This document shows, piece by piece, positions 25,845 through 34,609 of a stretch of DNA of 44,378 bases. The DNA is from Saprospiraceae bacterium (lineage in GTDB: Bacteria; Bacteroidota; Bacteroidia; Chitinophagales; Saprospiraceae). The stretch lies in contig JAHDDR010000009.1 in assembly GCA_020629255.1 (NCBI GenBank), positions 1 to 44,378 on the forward strand, in the 5' to 3' direction. A program made the position numbers and the translations under genes. The notes beneath the pieces were generated by a model. It was given only the letters and a program-made list of their open reading frames with translations. It had not been told where the DNA came from and did no database searches. Every line of letters starts with the position of its first letter. Position 1 is the first letter of the stretch.

Positions 25845-25866
25845 AAAATCCAAACCTTTGGATTTT
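25845..25866. other. Perfect 10-bp hairpin
   Basis: AAAATCCAAA and TTTGGATTTT are perfect inverted arms with a CC loop. The A and T ends make it terminator-like in both directions, but no intact gene ends next to it. It lies between the truncated sorting domain and the unexplained block at 25911-26086. Confidence 0.45.
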
Positions 25867-25910
25867 CATACATTTATAAAACCATAAAATTAGGAGGGGG
25901 ATAGTATGTT

Positions 25911-26086
25911 TTATAATCTTAAACCCTTGTTTAAGTAGTAGCCCAAAAGTTCTTCAATAGTCAAACTTGCTATTTTATCGTTCTTCGTCGTTGAAAAATC
26001 ATCTGATAGCCCGCTATCATCAAATTTTTCGCCTAGAATAACCATAAAATAACCGCCTTCATATGATTGAATTTCTTTTGTCCGAC
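25911..26086 (-). other. Unexplained block with a 44-codon ORF and internal palindrome
   Basis: One minus-strand frame is open for about 58 codons and contains an ATG at 26045 giving 44 residues: MVILGEKFDDSGLSDDFST, then TKNDKIASLTIEELLGYYL and NKGLRL. The DNA contains GATAGC-GG-GCTATC, a 14-bp hairpin. The base composition is richer in G/C than the surroundings. No start context or neighbour argues for a real protein, and the block looks more like a copy of a dispersed genomic repeat or an element end; I cannot name it from memory. No homologous copy occurs elsewhere in this window. Confidence 0.4.
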
Positions 26087-26089
26087 TAC

Positions 26090-26182
26090 TTTAAAGGATA
26101 CAATAACCATTAACATCACAATTCCATAGTTACAATATTACAACAGTGAATGTCAACTTCTTCTGATAAAGTATCCTTTAAA
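26090..26182. repeat. 93-bp element bounded by 12-bp perfect inverted repeats
   Basis: TTTAAAGGATAC (26090-26101) and GTATCCTTTAAA (26171-26182) are perfect inverted repeats around 69 A/T-rich bases. It abuts the block 25911-26086. The size and termini are MITE-like, but no target-site duplication is evident and only one copy is in the window, so a mobile origin is a guess. The remaining gene-free DNA to 26385 shows nothing I recognise. Confidence 0.45.
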
Positions 26183-26385
26183 AAAAATAAAATTAACTTA
26201 TATAATGATTAACGTAATTTTTACTAAGATTTGATCATGAAATGATAAAAGATGTGTATAAATATAGTTTTTAACACGGGGAAAATGTTTAGTAACAGAA
26301 CATAATAATCCCTTTTGTACAAAAAAAATATTTCTAAATCAACCAAAAATTCAACTACCTTAACGACCTCTCTTGAAATTAAGCT

Positions 26386-28050
26386 TTACATTTCTCTCAA
26401 TTCTCTACGCAAAATTTTACCCACATTGGTCTTGGGCAAATCATCTCTGAACTCAACGGCCTTGGGTACTTTATAACCCGTTAAATTTTCCCGACAAAAA
26501 GCCATGATTTCATCTTCGGATAAAGATTTATCTTTTTTCACCACAAATATTTTCACCACCTCACCCGATTTCTCATCTGGTTTTCCTACCGCAGCTACCT
26601 CCAACACTTTTGGGTGTCCCGCCACCACTTCTTCTATTTCATTCGGATATACATTAAAACCAGAAACCAGAATCATATCTTTTTTTCTATCAACAATTTG
26701 GAAAAAACCATCCTCCGACATCATACCAATATCACCAGTACTCAACCAACCATCCTTCAACACTTTTGCAGTGGCTTCGGGTCTGTTATAATATCCCTTC
26801 ATCACCTGTGGTCCTTTAATTTGAATTTCCCCCACTTCGCCATGAGACAAAGGATGTCCATTATCATCTACAATCCGCATTTCTGTAGAAGGCACCGGCA
26901 TACCAATCGTACCCAAACGACCTTGACCATTAATCGGATTACAAGAAGCGACCGGTGAAGATTCGGTCATACCGTACCCCTCTGCCAAAAAACAACCTGT
27001 TACCCTTTCCCATTTTTCAGCCACCGGTTTTTGCACTGCCATTCCTCCTCCTACGCTTCCTTTCAAATGACTAAAATCCAATTTTTCAAAATCAGGATGA
27101 TTAAGTAACGCATTGAACAAGGTATTCACACCCGTCATCAATGAAATATCATAACGTTGGAATTCTTTCATTACAGATTTTAAATCACGAGGGTTCGTGA
27201 CCAACACATTTTTTGCTCCCATCATCATCATTGCCAAGCAATTTACCGTAAAGGAAAAAATATGATACATCGGCAAAGGAGAAAGAGCCGTCTCTTTTTC
27301 TTTTTCTAAAAAGGGAAGCATAATATGATAAATCTGAAGCATATTCGCCACCAAATTCCGGTTGGTTAACATGGCACCTTTTGCTACTCCTGTTGTTCCT
27401 CCTGTGTACTGTAATAAAATAGTATCATTAGGACTGCCTTGCTTTCGTTGCAGTGTGAATTTCTTCCCTTGGCTCATCGCCTCCTTAAACCCAACGGTAT
27501 TTGACAAACTATATTTAGGAACTCCTCGTTTCACTTTTCGTACCACCAAATTTATCATGCCTCCTTTCACCGTACCCAACAACTCCCCCACACTGGTTAG
27601 TATAACTGTTTTGATTTGAGTATCTCCAATTATCTTTTCCAAATTCGCCGCGAAATTCTCGGCAATAACTATGGCCTTCACACCTGAGTCGGTAAATTGA
27701 TGCTTCATTTCCCGAGGCGTGTACAAAGGGTTAGTATTAACGACGATCAACCCCGCTCTTAGGGCTCCAAAAAGAGCAATCGGATATTGCAACAAGTTCG
27801 GCATCATCAAGGCGACCCGATCGCCCGGCTCCAATCCTCTCGATTGCAGATAAGCACCAAATGCCTCCGACATCTTATCAATATCCTTGTATTTCAGTTC
27901 CTTTCCGAAATTTGAAAAGGCGACTAAATTGGCATATTTTTTCAGATTACCATCAATGATTTCCACTAGGGAAGAATAGGTATCCACATCTATATTGGCT
28001 GGAATTCCACTCGGGTAATTCGCCAACCATGGTTTATGAGCAACCGCCAT
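26386..28050 (-). CDS. Long-chain fatty acid-CoA ligase (FadD-like)
   Basis: A 554-residue ANL-superfamily enzyme that activates fatty acids with ATP and CoA. Motifs in order: the P-loop YTGGTTGVAKGAMLTNRN, GYGMTESSPVASCNP (adenine site), STGDIGMMSEDGFFQIVDR, KKDMILVSGFNVYPNEIEEV (hinge and A8 region) and the catalytic Lys in KTNVGKILRREL. Length and N-terminus (KPWLANYPSGIPANID) match bacterial FadD. It begins 52 bases after the stop of the GbsR/MarR-type gene on the same strand, so the two are likely one operon, and the regulator may sense a fatty-acid or acyl-CoA signal (inference). Peripheral membrane or cytoplasmic. Confidence 0.92.
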   Translation of the reverse strand: MAVAHKPWLANYPSGIPANIDVDTYSSLVEIIDGNLKKYANLVAFSNFGKELKYKDIDKMSEAFGAYLQSRGLEPGDRVALMMPNLLQYPIALFGALRAGLIVVNTNPLYTPREMKHQFTDSGVKAIVIAENFAANLEKIIGDTQIKTVILTSVGELLGTVKGGMINLVVRKVKRGVPKYSLSNTVGFKEAMSQGKKFTLQRKQGSPNDTILLQYTGGTTGVAKGAMLTNRNLVANMLQIYHIMLPFLEKEKETALSPLPMYHIFSFTVNCLAMMMMGAKNVLVTNPRDLKSVMKEFQRYDISLMTGVNTLFNALLNHPDFEKLDFSHLKGSVGGGMAVQKPVAEKWERVTGCFLAEGYGMTESSPVASCNPINGQGRLGTIGMPVPSTEMRIVDDNGHPLSHGEVGEIQIKGPQVMKGYYNRPEATAKVLKDGWLSTGDIGMMSEDGFFQIVDRKKDMILVSGFNVYPNEIEEVVAGHPKVLEVAAVGKPDEKSGEVVKIFVVKKDKSLSEDEIMAFCRENLTGYKVPKAVEFRDDLPKTNVGKILRRELREM

Positions 28051-28102
28051 AACTTTTATTTAATTTTTATTTTGATGTAAAAATAAGATAAGATCTTAAG
28101 AC

Positions 28103-28603
28103 CTATTTAATCATCTTCATAAAAGTACCGATGAACCAATTCGAATCGGCTTTGATTAAATTTTCCAAGGTGGAATCTGCCTTACTGGAAAAGAGTTGGA
28201 TGTCTCGAACTACTTTTTTGAATTCTTCTGCTTCTTCCGAATTTCCTTCTACTTTCGAAATGCTATCCAGAACACGGAGCATCGGTTCCAACTCTTTCTT
28301 TTTTCTTTGTGTGATAATTCTCTTCACGACTTCCCACATGTCTTTTTCTGCCACATAGAAATCTTTGCGTTCTCCAGGCTTGAGTTCCTTGAATACCAAC
28401 CCCCAATCAATGAGTGCCCGAATATTCATATTGGTATTCCCCATAGAAATATTGAGTTCGTCCATGATATTATTGGCACTTAATGGTTCGTTCGCCACTA
28501 AAAGCAACGCATGTATTTGAGCCATCGTTCGATTGATGCCCCAATGGGAACCGAGTGTTCCCCAAGATTGTATGAATTTTTCTTTTCCTTCTTTTAATTC
28601 CAT
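28103..28603 (-). CDS. GbsR/MarR family transcriptional regulator
   Basis: A 166-residue winged-helix DNA-binding protein of the GbsR branch. The N-terminal half has the recognisable GSHWGINRTMAQIHALLLVA, SANNIMDELNISMGNTNMNI (recognition helix) and IRALIDWGLVFKELKPGERK (wing). The C-terminal half is a long helical dimerisation region (RIITQRKKKELEPMLRVLDS and the following helices). GbsR in Bacillus subtilis is a choline-sensing repressor, but the wider family has varied ligands. Here the context is a fatty acid-CoA ligase directly downstream, so a lipid-related effector is suggested. TTTTGA-GTTT-TCAAAA at 28623-28638, 20 bases before the ATG, is a possible self-operator. Confidence 0.88.
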   Translation of the reverse strand: MELKEGKEKFIQSWGTLGSHWGINRTMAQIHALLLVANEPLSANNIMDELNISMGNTNMNIRALIDWGLVFKELKPGERKDFYVAEKDMWEVVKRIITQRKKKELEPMLRVLDSISKVEGNSEEAEEFKKVVRDIQLFSSKADSTLENLIKADSNWFIGTFMKMIK

Positions 28604-28672
28604 CTAATTAAGTCCGCAATAGTTTTGAGTTTTCAAAATTTACTGAAAAATAAAACTTTTAAAACTCTAAAT

Positions 28673-28680
28673 CAAACTTA
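28673..28680 (-). promoter_or_regulatory. Candidate -7 box for the GbsR-FadD operon
   Basis: The minus strand reads TAAGTTTG, a perfect TAnnTTTG match, 69 bases before the regulator ATG and between it and the end of the DUF5686 gene. No good -33 element was found at the expected distance. Confidence 0.4.
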
Positions 28681-28716
28681 TTGGAAGATGTTTAGAAAAT
28701 GAGAAGAAATAACCGA

Positions 28717-31233
28717 TTAGAAATAAAAATCAACACCTAAGCGAAAAGTGATGGGCTTTACATTCGGGGCATCCAAATAATTCAATCGCCACAGCACATC
28801 TACACGTAGAAATTTGAAAATATTTTCAATCCCTACACCTGTTTCCATGTAAGGATATTTATTTAGTGTAGAAAAACCGGTATAAGTATTTTTCCCATCC
28901 AACGTATCATCCAAAAGATTGAGTTGATTGGCGGCAATATTTTGCTGAGACATTTGTCCCCAAACGGCTCTGAAGGTAGCCACGGTACGCCAGTTCAATT
29001 TCCGAATCAGTGGTATTTTATTCAGGATGAAGCCATCGAAATGGTGATCCAAGATCAGAGCAGTGAACAAATCACTGGCAAATTCATATTTGTTGACCCC
29101 ATTAAATGCTGCCTTATTATATGTATAGGATTCATTTCCCGGATGTACTTCTGCCAAGAGGAAGGGAACTTGTCCGAAGGTTTTCCCGGCACGGAATCGG
29201 TATGCCATCCAACCAATGGGATTGATATTGAAGTATCCCCGCATACCCAAAGCTAATTTATGGTAATTATACTTACTTCCTAATACCCCCTTTATACCTT
29301 TAGTATATTGTAATTGAATTATAGGATATTTCGATCCCAAACTCACTCGTTTATAGGACCCGTCAATAACTTTCTCGTTGAAAGCATAACGAACAGAAAA
29401 AATGACTTCTGCTGTTGTGATCGTAGTATCAATAACAGATGTCAATTCGGGTTGAGGAAGGTATTTATAATTAAAGCCTCCACCATCTTTACCAATACCA
29501 CCATAAGGATCCAAGTTTCGATGCAGGAGTGTTATACGGTTGGACCAACCTTTTTTCCAATATTTTTCAAAAGAAACTTTCCCTTCTCGCGTATGGACTA
29601 GTTTTAAATAAATCGGTTTTCTATAAATTCCGGTAAACAAATTCCCTTGGGCAAAATCTTCTGTATTTTCACTGGAAAAGCTCACATCATCATAATAGGA
29701 CATTTCCATCAATGCTCTTGGTTTCCGTTTCAATACCCAAACCAGATCTCCTCCATACTTAAATTTCTTATCCTTGAAACCATAAGCACCATAACCATAT
29801 ATCCGAAATCTTTTACTGAATTTCTTACTTGTACCGATTCCCATTTTCAAGCGATGTCCTTGTAGGGGGTCAACGCTATATAATGAAAAAAGAGGACCGA
29901 CTTCTATCGGGCCAAATTGTTTATAACCGGTAAAGATCAACTGGAGTACATCCACATATGTTTTATATATCGGTACATTTTTCACACTATCCACCATTTC
30001 GTATATCTGCTCCTCGTTGCCAGAAAGTTTTTCGTGCCGTGCCTCTTTCCAATACTCATCTTCTTTTTCAATTTCCTTTAAGGTGAAGGCTTCGGGATCG
30101 CTTTCAAAATAACGGGCGGTGGTTTGCTCGTCATCTGTTTTATAATTTTTGTAGGATATGGTCTTTCGACCGATGATCCCCATCCGTTCCTTCTTTTCGC
30201 TGGGCGAAAAATCAATGACTGTTTTTTGCCGGGTAGGGAACATGAAATCATCTCCTTGCGATTTGAACTCTTGAAAAATGATAATCCGACTCACCAAATT
30301 GATATTCACATCCGGACTCATTCTCATATCAAGCCTTTGAATGGCATGATTATCCTTCATCACCCAAAAAGTGCCAAAAAAGGTATTTTCTTGTTTTCGT
30401 TTTGGCTTGAATTTTAATTTGATGGCGGTTTTACCCTCTATCATCGTGCTATCCATGATGTAATACTCGTAATAGAATAATCCCATTTTTGAGAAAGGAG
30501 AAGCAAAGGGCTTTTCTAAAATATTGATCCAATTATCATAAACATTGTATTCTGCCTGTGCCGTATTCAAAAATTCATTGATAGTCCCATTATCTACACC
30601 CGATACTTTCCTTGCTTTGAGTATTTCCTTCGGTTTCCCTTCTCCTTTCACATAAAACACATCATATACTTGTTCTTGGATATAAGCAGGAAGATAAGGT
30701 TTTTCATCACTCAAGCTATCTATATTTTCAAAAATGAATTCGAAGGGTTTCATGAGTTTGGTGTTTCTCAATCTTTCTATATTGTGAAGATCCAACTCTA
30801 ATTTTGAATATGCTTCGCATTCATATTTTTCTAAATGATCAACCCTGTTGTTTTTCTTATTTTCTATGATCCCTCTCACAATCGCATTCGCCGGATTTTC
30901 ACCGGCAAGCACGACAACTTCCTCCAACTTGAAATTGGATGCACCCAAGCGGAAATTAATGGTTTGTTCGGAGGCAGAAGAAACAGGTTTGGCTACCGTT
31001 TCATACCCCATAGCAGACACCCAAACAGAATCGACCGGTTCATCTACCAGAACCTCATAGAAACCATCCATATCTGTAGAAACACCTAGGTTGGTTCCTT
31101 CAAAATATACATCACAAAAAGGGAGGCCTTCTTCGGTATCCACATCCATTACCTGCCCGGTAATTGTGATATTTTGTCCGAAGGCCATCAATGTTATCCA
31201 ACTAAAAAAAAGGGTAATCCGAATTTTTTGCAT
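28717..31233 (-). CDS. DUF5686 / carboxypeptidase-regulatory-like outer-membrane protein
   Basis: An 838-residue protein. Residues 1-19 are a signal peptide (ITLFFSWITLMAFGQ). Residues about 22-105 are a carboxypeptidase-D regulatory-like beta-sandwich (ITGQVMDVDTEEGLPFCDVY, TDMDGFYEVLV, SAMGYETV), the plug-like N-terminal domain shared with SusC-type receptors. The rest matches the DUF5686 pattern: VVVLAGENPANAIVRGIIEN, KNNRVDHLEKYECEAYSKLE, then a C-terminal half rich in aromatic, alternating strands ending in Phe (FRLGVDFYF), as expected of an outer-membrane beta-barrel. The function of DUF5686 is unknown. It is divergent from exonuclease III; the next downstream genes on the same strand are the GbsR regulator and ligase, which have their own candidate promoter. 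Confidence 0.88.
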   Translation of the reverse strand: MQKIRITLFFSWITLMAFGQNITITGQVMDVDTEEGLPFCDVYFEGTNLGVSTDMDGFYEVLVDEPVDSVWVSAMGYETVAKPVSSASEQTINFRLGASNFKLEEVVVLAGENPANAIVRGIIENKKNNRVDHLEKYECEAYSKLELDLHNIERLRNTKLMKPFEFIFENIDSLSDEKPYLPAYIQEQVYDVFYVKGEGKPKEILKARKVSGVDNGTINEFLNTAQAEYNVYDNWINILEKPFASPFSKMGLFYYEYYIMDSTMIEGKTAIKLKFKPKRKQENTFFGTFWVMKDNHAIQRLDMRMSPDVNINLVSRIIIFQEFKSQGDDFMFPTRQKTVIDFSPSEKKERMGIIGRKTISYKNYKTDDEQTTARYFESDPEAFTLKEIEKEDEYWKEARHEKLSGNEEQIYEMVDSVKNVPIYKTYVDVLQLIFTGYKQFGPIEVGPLFSLYSVDPLQGHRLKMGIGTSKKFSKRFRIYGYGAYGFKDKKFKYGGDLVWVLKRKPRALMEMSYYDDVSFSSENTEDFAQGNLFTGIYRKPIYLKLVHTREGKVSFEKYWKKGWSNRITLLHRNLDPYGGIGKDGGGFNYKYLPQPELTSVIDTTITTAEVIFSVRYAFNEKVIDGSYKRVSLGSKYPIIQLQYTKGIKGVLGSKYNYHKLALGMRGYFNINPIGWMAYRFRAGKTFGQVPFLLAEVHPGNESYTYNKAAFNGVNKYEFASDLFTALILDHHFDGFILNKIPLIRKLNWRTVATFRAVWGQMSQQNIAANQLNLLDDTLDGKNTYTGFSTLNKYPYMETGVGIENIFKFLRVDVLWRLNYLDAPNVKPITFRLGVDFYF

Positions 31234-31419
31234 TCTGGAAAAGGGTTTAAAGTTTAGTGTTTACGAATGTAACAAAAACATTGTCCCATTCGACAATTCA
31301 ACTTGGATTTAAGTTGGTAGAGGATAGAAATGAAACTTAATTTGTCAAAAAGTCTAAAAAGAATCAAGCAATTGAGCATATTTGTTTTTTTTGAACATTG
31401 TCAAAGCGTCTTTCATCTT

Positions 31420-32193
31420 ATGATTAAAATTGTATCCTATAATGTAAATGGAATTAGAGCCGCCTCCAGAAAAGGATTAGTCGATTGGATTCAAGAAACT
31501 AGTCCGGACATCATCGGCTTCCAAGAGGTAAAGGCCCTCCAAGAGCAATATGATATTTCAGAATTGGAACAACTCGGCTACCATTGTGAATGGCATAGTG
31601 CAGAAAAAAAAGGATACAGTGGAGTGGCAACATTTTCTAAAAAAGCACCTTCTCATACAGAAATCGGTTGTGGGATTGAAAAATATGACAACGAAGGACG
31701 TATTTTAAGAACAGATTTTGGAGATTGGACACTCTTAAATTGTTATTTCCCTTCCGGAACAAGCGGAGACGAAAGGCAAGCCTTCAAAATGGAATTCCTA
31801 GACGATTTCCACAACTGGATTGATGAACTAAAAAAAGAAAGACCTCAACTCATCATTATGGGAGATTACAACATCGCCCATACAGAAAATGACATCCATA
31901 ACCCTGTGAGTAATAAAAACACCTCCGGTTTCAAACCCGAAGAAAGAGCTTGGATGACCCAATGGTTCGAGAATGGTTTCACAGATGCTTTCCGACATCA
32001 ATATCCAGATAAAACAGAATATAGCTGGTGGAGTTATCGGGCAGCCGCAAGAGCCCGGAACAAGGGATGGAGAATCGACTACCAGTCTGTGAGCAATAAT
32101 ATGTCTCCACTCATTCAAGATGCCGGGCATTATAATGATGCTGTACATTCTGATCATTGTCCTGTTTATTTAGACATAGATTTATCTCTATAA
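31420..32193 (+). CDS. xth: Exodeoxyribonuclease III
   Basis: Started at ATG 31420 (MIKIVSYNVNGIRAASRKGL), 257 residues, the usual ExoIII length; an upstream ATG at 31330 adds 30 residues outside the conserved fold. It repairs abasic sites and degrades 3' ends of duplex DNA. The exonuclease/endonuclease/phosphatase catalytic residues are visible: Asn in SYNVNG, Glu in GFQEVKALQ, Asn/Asp in MGDYNIAH, and Asp-His in HSDHCPVYLD. The RIDYQSVSN region carries the conserved Asp. It stands alone, divergent from DUF5686. Confidence 0.93.
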   Translation: MIKIVSYNVNGIRAASRKGLVDWIQETSPDIIGFQEVKALQEQYDISELEQLGYHCEWHSAEKKGYSGVATFSKKAPSHTEIGCGIEKYDNEGRILRTDFGDWTLLNCYFPSGTSGDERQAFKMEFLDDFHNWIDELKKERPQLIIMGDYNIAHTENDIHNPVSNKNTSGFKPEERAWMTQWFENGFTDAFRHQYPDKTEYSWWSYRAAARARNKGWRIDYQSVSNNMSPLIQDAGHYNDAVHSDHCPVYLDIDLSL

Positions 32194-32274
32194 CTTCATT
32201 CCCGCTTAATTGTCGCGATCAATACCATTCAACAAAAATGAAAATCTTAAATTGGATCCACAATTCAGGTAGAA

Positions 32275-33075
32275 ATGAAAAAGAGTACATTTATTTTAAG
32301 TCTTTTCCTATTGTTATTTGCTTCATGTAGCGATACCAATAATTTTCCTCAGGAAGTAGAAGAAATCCCGCCTTCAGAAAGATGCTCCGATAACTATATC
32401 GTCAAATCGGAATTATATTACGAGGATGAGGAAGGCAATAAATTCCTTTGGGGCGGAGACGACCCAAGCAGCCATTTCAGGATTAATAATTTCAAACTGG
32501 ATGTTTGTAAACTCAGGCATGGCGTAGGGCGAGAAAACTTCCCTGCCCTTCTTGATCCATTATACCAGCCCTTGGAAGAAGTTGTTGATAATTTTGGCGA
32601 GTACGAAAAAGTACTCATTTTAAAAAGTGTCGAGGGAGTAAAAGCCTATCCTTTTTCCATTCTAGTCAAACACGAACTTCTGAATGAAGTCCTGCAAGGG
32701 CAAGCCGTAGCTGTCGTTTATTGTTTTTTAGCGGATTTGGCTGCCGTTTACCATAGAAAATATTGCAACCGGACATTAACTTTTGGCGTAAGTGGTTTTA
32801 CCTATTCCGACCCAGAAATACAGGATGGATTAGAAAGTTTTGTTTTATGGGATAGAGATACTGAAAGCCTTTGGTGGCCAATTTCTGAAGAAGGGGTTGC
32901 CGGTGCGTTTGCTGGCACAGACATGGTACAATATGATACTACGAAATGGGAAGAACTCCGTTGGCCAGAACTTCTAGAGCAATATCCCCATGCAGTTGTC
33001 CTTCGTGATAACCAGACGATGGATGTTCCTGGAGATTGGCCCATTCTAGACCCTGCCGATATTAGTTGTTTCTAA
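32275..33075 (+). CDS. DUF3179 family lipoprotein
   Basis: A 266-residue lipoprotein: MKKSTFILSLFLLLFASC with the lipid Cys in LLFASC. The globular part matches DUF3179: GVKAYPFSILVKHELLNEVL, GQAVAVVYCFLADLAAVYH, LTFGVSGFTY, VLWDRDTESLWWPISEEGVA and GAFAGTDM. In most DUF3179 proteins I recall, the YC segment continues as PLCGTA; here it is YCFLADL, so the second Cys is lost, which could mean altered metal or redox chemistry. Family function is unknown. The gene ends before a strong terminator and lies between xth and der without an obvious functional link. Confidence 0.83.
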   Translation: MKKSTFILSLFLLLFASCSDTNNFPQEVEEIPPSERCSDNYIVKSELYYEDEEGNKFLWGGDDPSSHFRINNFKLDVCKLRHGVGRENFPALLDPLYQPLEEVVDNFGEYEKVLILKSVEGVKAYPFSILVKHELLNEVLQGQAVAVVYCFLADLAAVYHRKYCNRTLTFGVSGFTYSDPEIQDGLESFVLWDRDTESLWWPISEEGVAGAFAGTDMVQYDTTKWEELRWPELLEQYPHAVVLRDNQTMDVPGDWPILDPADISCF

Positions 33076-33114
33076 CTATCCGACTCAAATTCTTTAGCAT
33101 ATTTAATGATTGAC

Positions 33115-33152
33115 AAACATTCGGGTATTTCCTGCCCGAATGTTTTTTGTTT
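33115..33152 (+). terminator. Rho-independent terminator after the DUF3179 gene
   Basis: AAACATTCGGG (33115-33125) and CCCGAATGTTT (33135-33145) form a perfect 11-bp stem with a 9-base loop, followed by TTTGTTTTG. It is 40 bases after the stop at 33075 and excludes the long upstream start (33106) for der. Confidence 0.85.
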
Positions 33153-33184
33153 TGATAAATCATCATACAAGAAGAATAATCCAC

Positions 33185-33192
33185 TATCTTTG
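33185..33192 (+). promoter_or_regulatory. -7 box of the der promoter
   Basis: TATCTTTG matches TAnnTTTG, 36 bases before the der ATG at 33229 and just after the preceding terminator, the position expected of a promoter. A -33 TTTG at 33151-33154 is 30 bases away, farther than usual. Confidence 0.5.
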
Positions 33193-33228
33193 CAGCCCCT
33201 TTGGGAATTGAGTAGATTTGAAACCATC

Positions 33229-34533
33229 ATGAATAATATCGTAGCCATAGTAGGACGCCCCAATGTGGGAAAATCAACATTATACAATCGCCTTATCGGC
33301 GAAAGGCAAGCCATTGTTGACGACTTCAGCGGTGTTACCCGTGATCGGATGTATGGTCTTTGCGAGTGGAATGGTAAAAAATTCACTGTTGTCGATACAG
33401 GTGGATTCGTCAAAAATTCGGATGATATTTTCGAAGCAGCCATTCGCAATCAAGTAGAAATAGCCATTGATGAAGCCGATCTTATCATTTTCATGGTTGA
33501 TGTTACTACAGGTATCACCGATTTGGATGAACAAATGGCTAGAATCCTTCGAAAAACAGACAAGCCTGTTATCGTTACCGTCAATAAAGTTGATAATCAT
33601 GCTCGTTTATTGGAGGCCAATGAATTTTGGAGCCTCGGTTTTGAAGATACTTTTTTTCTTTCTTCCATTACAGGGAGCGGTTCGGGAGATGTTTTGGATG
33701 CTGTAACAGAACAGTTGGAAGATGTCGAACCCGAAGAAAATGACATTCCCAAATTTGCTATTATTGGCCAACCCAATGTAGGAAAGTCATCTTTAGTGAA
33801 TGCCCTTCTAGGAGAAGATCGGAATGTGGTTACCAATATTGCCGGAACAACCCGAGACTCCATCCATACCATCTACAACAAATTCGACAAGGAATTCATG
33901 CTGATTGATACCGCAGGTATCCGAAAAAAGAACAAGGTTCATGAAAACCTCGAATTTTATTCTGTGATGCGGGCTATCCGTGCCTTGGAAGAAGCAGATG
34001 TTTGCTTTTTGATGCTTGATGCGACCCTTGGAGTCGAGGCTCAGGACATGAGCATTTTCCAACTTGCCATCAAACGGAAAAAGGGCATTGTAATATTGGT
34101 CAACAAATGGGATTTAATTCCTAATAAACATTCTAATTCGGCACGGGATTTCGAAAACAAGATAAAAGACAAACTCGCCCCCTTCAATGATGTTCCTATT
34201 CTTTTCATTTCTGCCCTTGAAAAGCAACGGCTCATGAAAGCCATTGATGTGGGTCTTGAAGTTTATGCCAATAGAACTAAAACGGTTCGCACATCCGATT
34301 TGAACAATTTGCTTTTGCCGATTATTGAACAAAAATCTCCACCAGCGAGTCGTGGTCGTTTCATCAAAATAAAATACGTTACACAAATCAAGACGTATCA
34401 TCCTGCCTTTGCTTTTTTCTGTAACCATCCCAAGCATGTAAAACCATCTTACAAGCATTTTCTCGAAAACCAAATCCGAGAACATTTTGATTTCAAGGGT
34501 GTTCCGATTAGTATATTTTTCAGGGAAAAATAA
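33229..34533 (+). CDS. der: Ribosome-assembly GTPase Der (EngA)
   Basis: Started at ATG 33229 (MNNIVAIVGRPNVGKSTLYN), 434 residues, the normal Der length; the frame upstream to 33106 crosses a terminator. Two tandem GTPase domains are seen: first GRPNVGKST, GVTRDRMYG, VDTGGF and VNKVD; second GQPNVGKSS, GTTRDS, IDTAGIRKK and VNKWD. The C-terminal 90 residues form the KH-like domain (IKIKYVTQIKTYHPAFAFFC, NQIREHFDFKGVPISIFFRE). Der binds the 50S subunit and is essential in most bacteria. Transcribed probably alone or with the downstream GNAT gene 76 bases away. Confidence 0.96.
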   Translation: MNNIVAIVGRPNVGKSTLYNRLIGERQAIVDDFSGVTRDRMYGLCEWNGKKFTVVDTGGFVKNSDDIFEAAIRNQVEIAIDEADLIIFMVDVTTGITDLDEQMARILRKTDKPVIVTVNKVDNHARLLEANEFWSLGFEDTFFLSSITGSGSGDVLDAVTEQLEDVEPEENDIPKFAIIGQPNVGKSSLVNALLGEDRNVVTNIAGTTRDSIHTIYNKFDKEFMLIDTAGIRKKNKVHENLEFYSVMRAIRALEEADVCFLMLDATLGVEAQDMSIFQLAIKRKKGIVILVNKWDLIPNKHSNSARDFENKIKDKLAPFNDVPILFISALEKQRLMKAIDVGLEVYANRTKTVRTSDLNNLLLPIIEQKSPPASRGRFIKIKYVTQIKTYHPAFAFFCNHPKHVKPSYKHFLENQIREHFDFKGVPISIFFREK

Positions 34534-34609
34534 TACACTATCCATGGATAATTCTATCTTGTGTAAATCCTAAAGAATATTTATTGACAGATGATTAGGG
34601 TTTTATATT

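Noticed and set aside
33106-33228. 41-residue N-terminal extension of Der
   Set aside because: It crosses a strong terminator and a -7 box. Der starts directly at the strand before its first P-loop.
34114-34545. 143-residue minus-strand ORF opposite the 3' end of der
   Set aside because: Antisense shadow of the conserved Der KH region; composition is explained by the coding strand.
34539-34550. TATCCATGGATA palindrome after der
   Set aside because: Perfect but short, no T-run and no clear regulatory position. It is probably chance.
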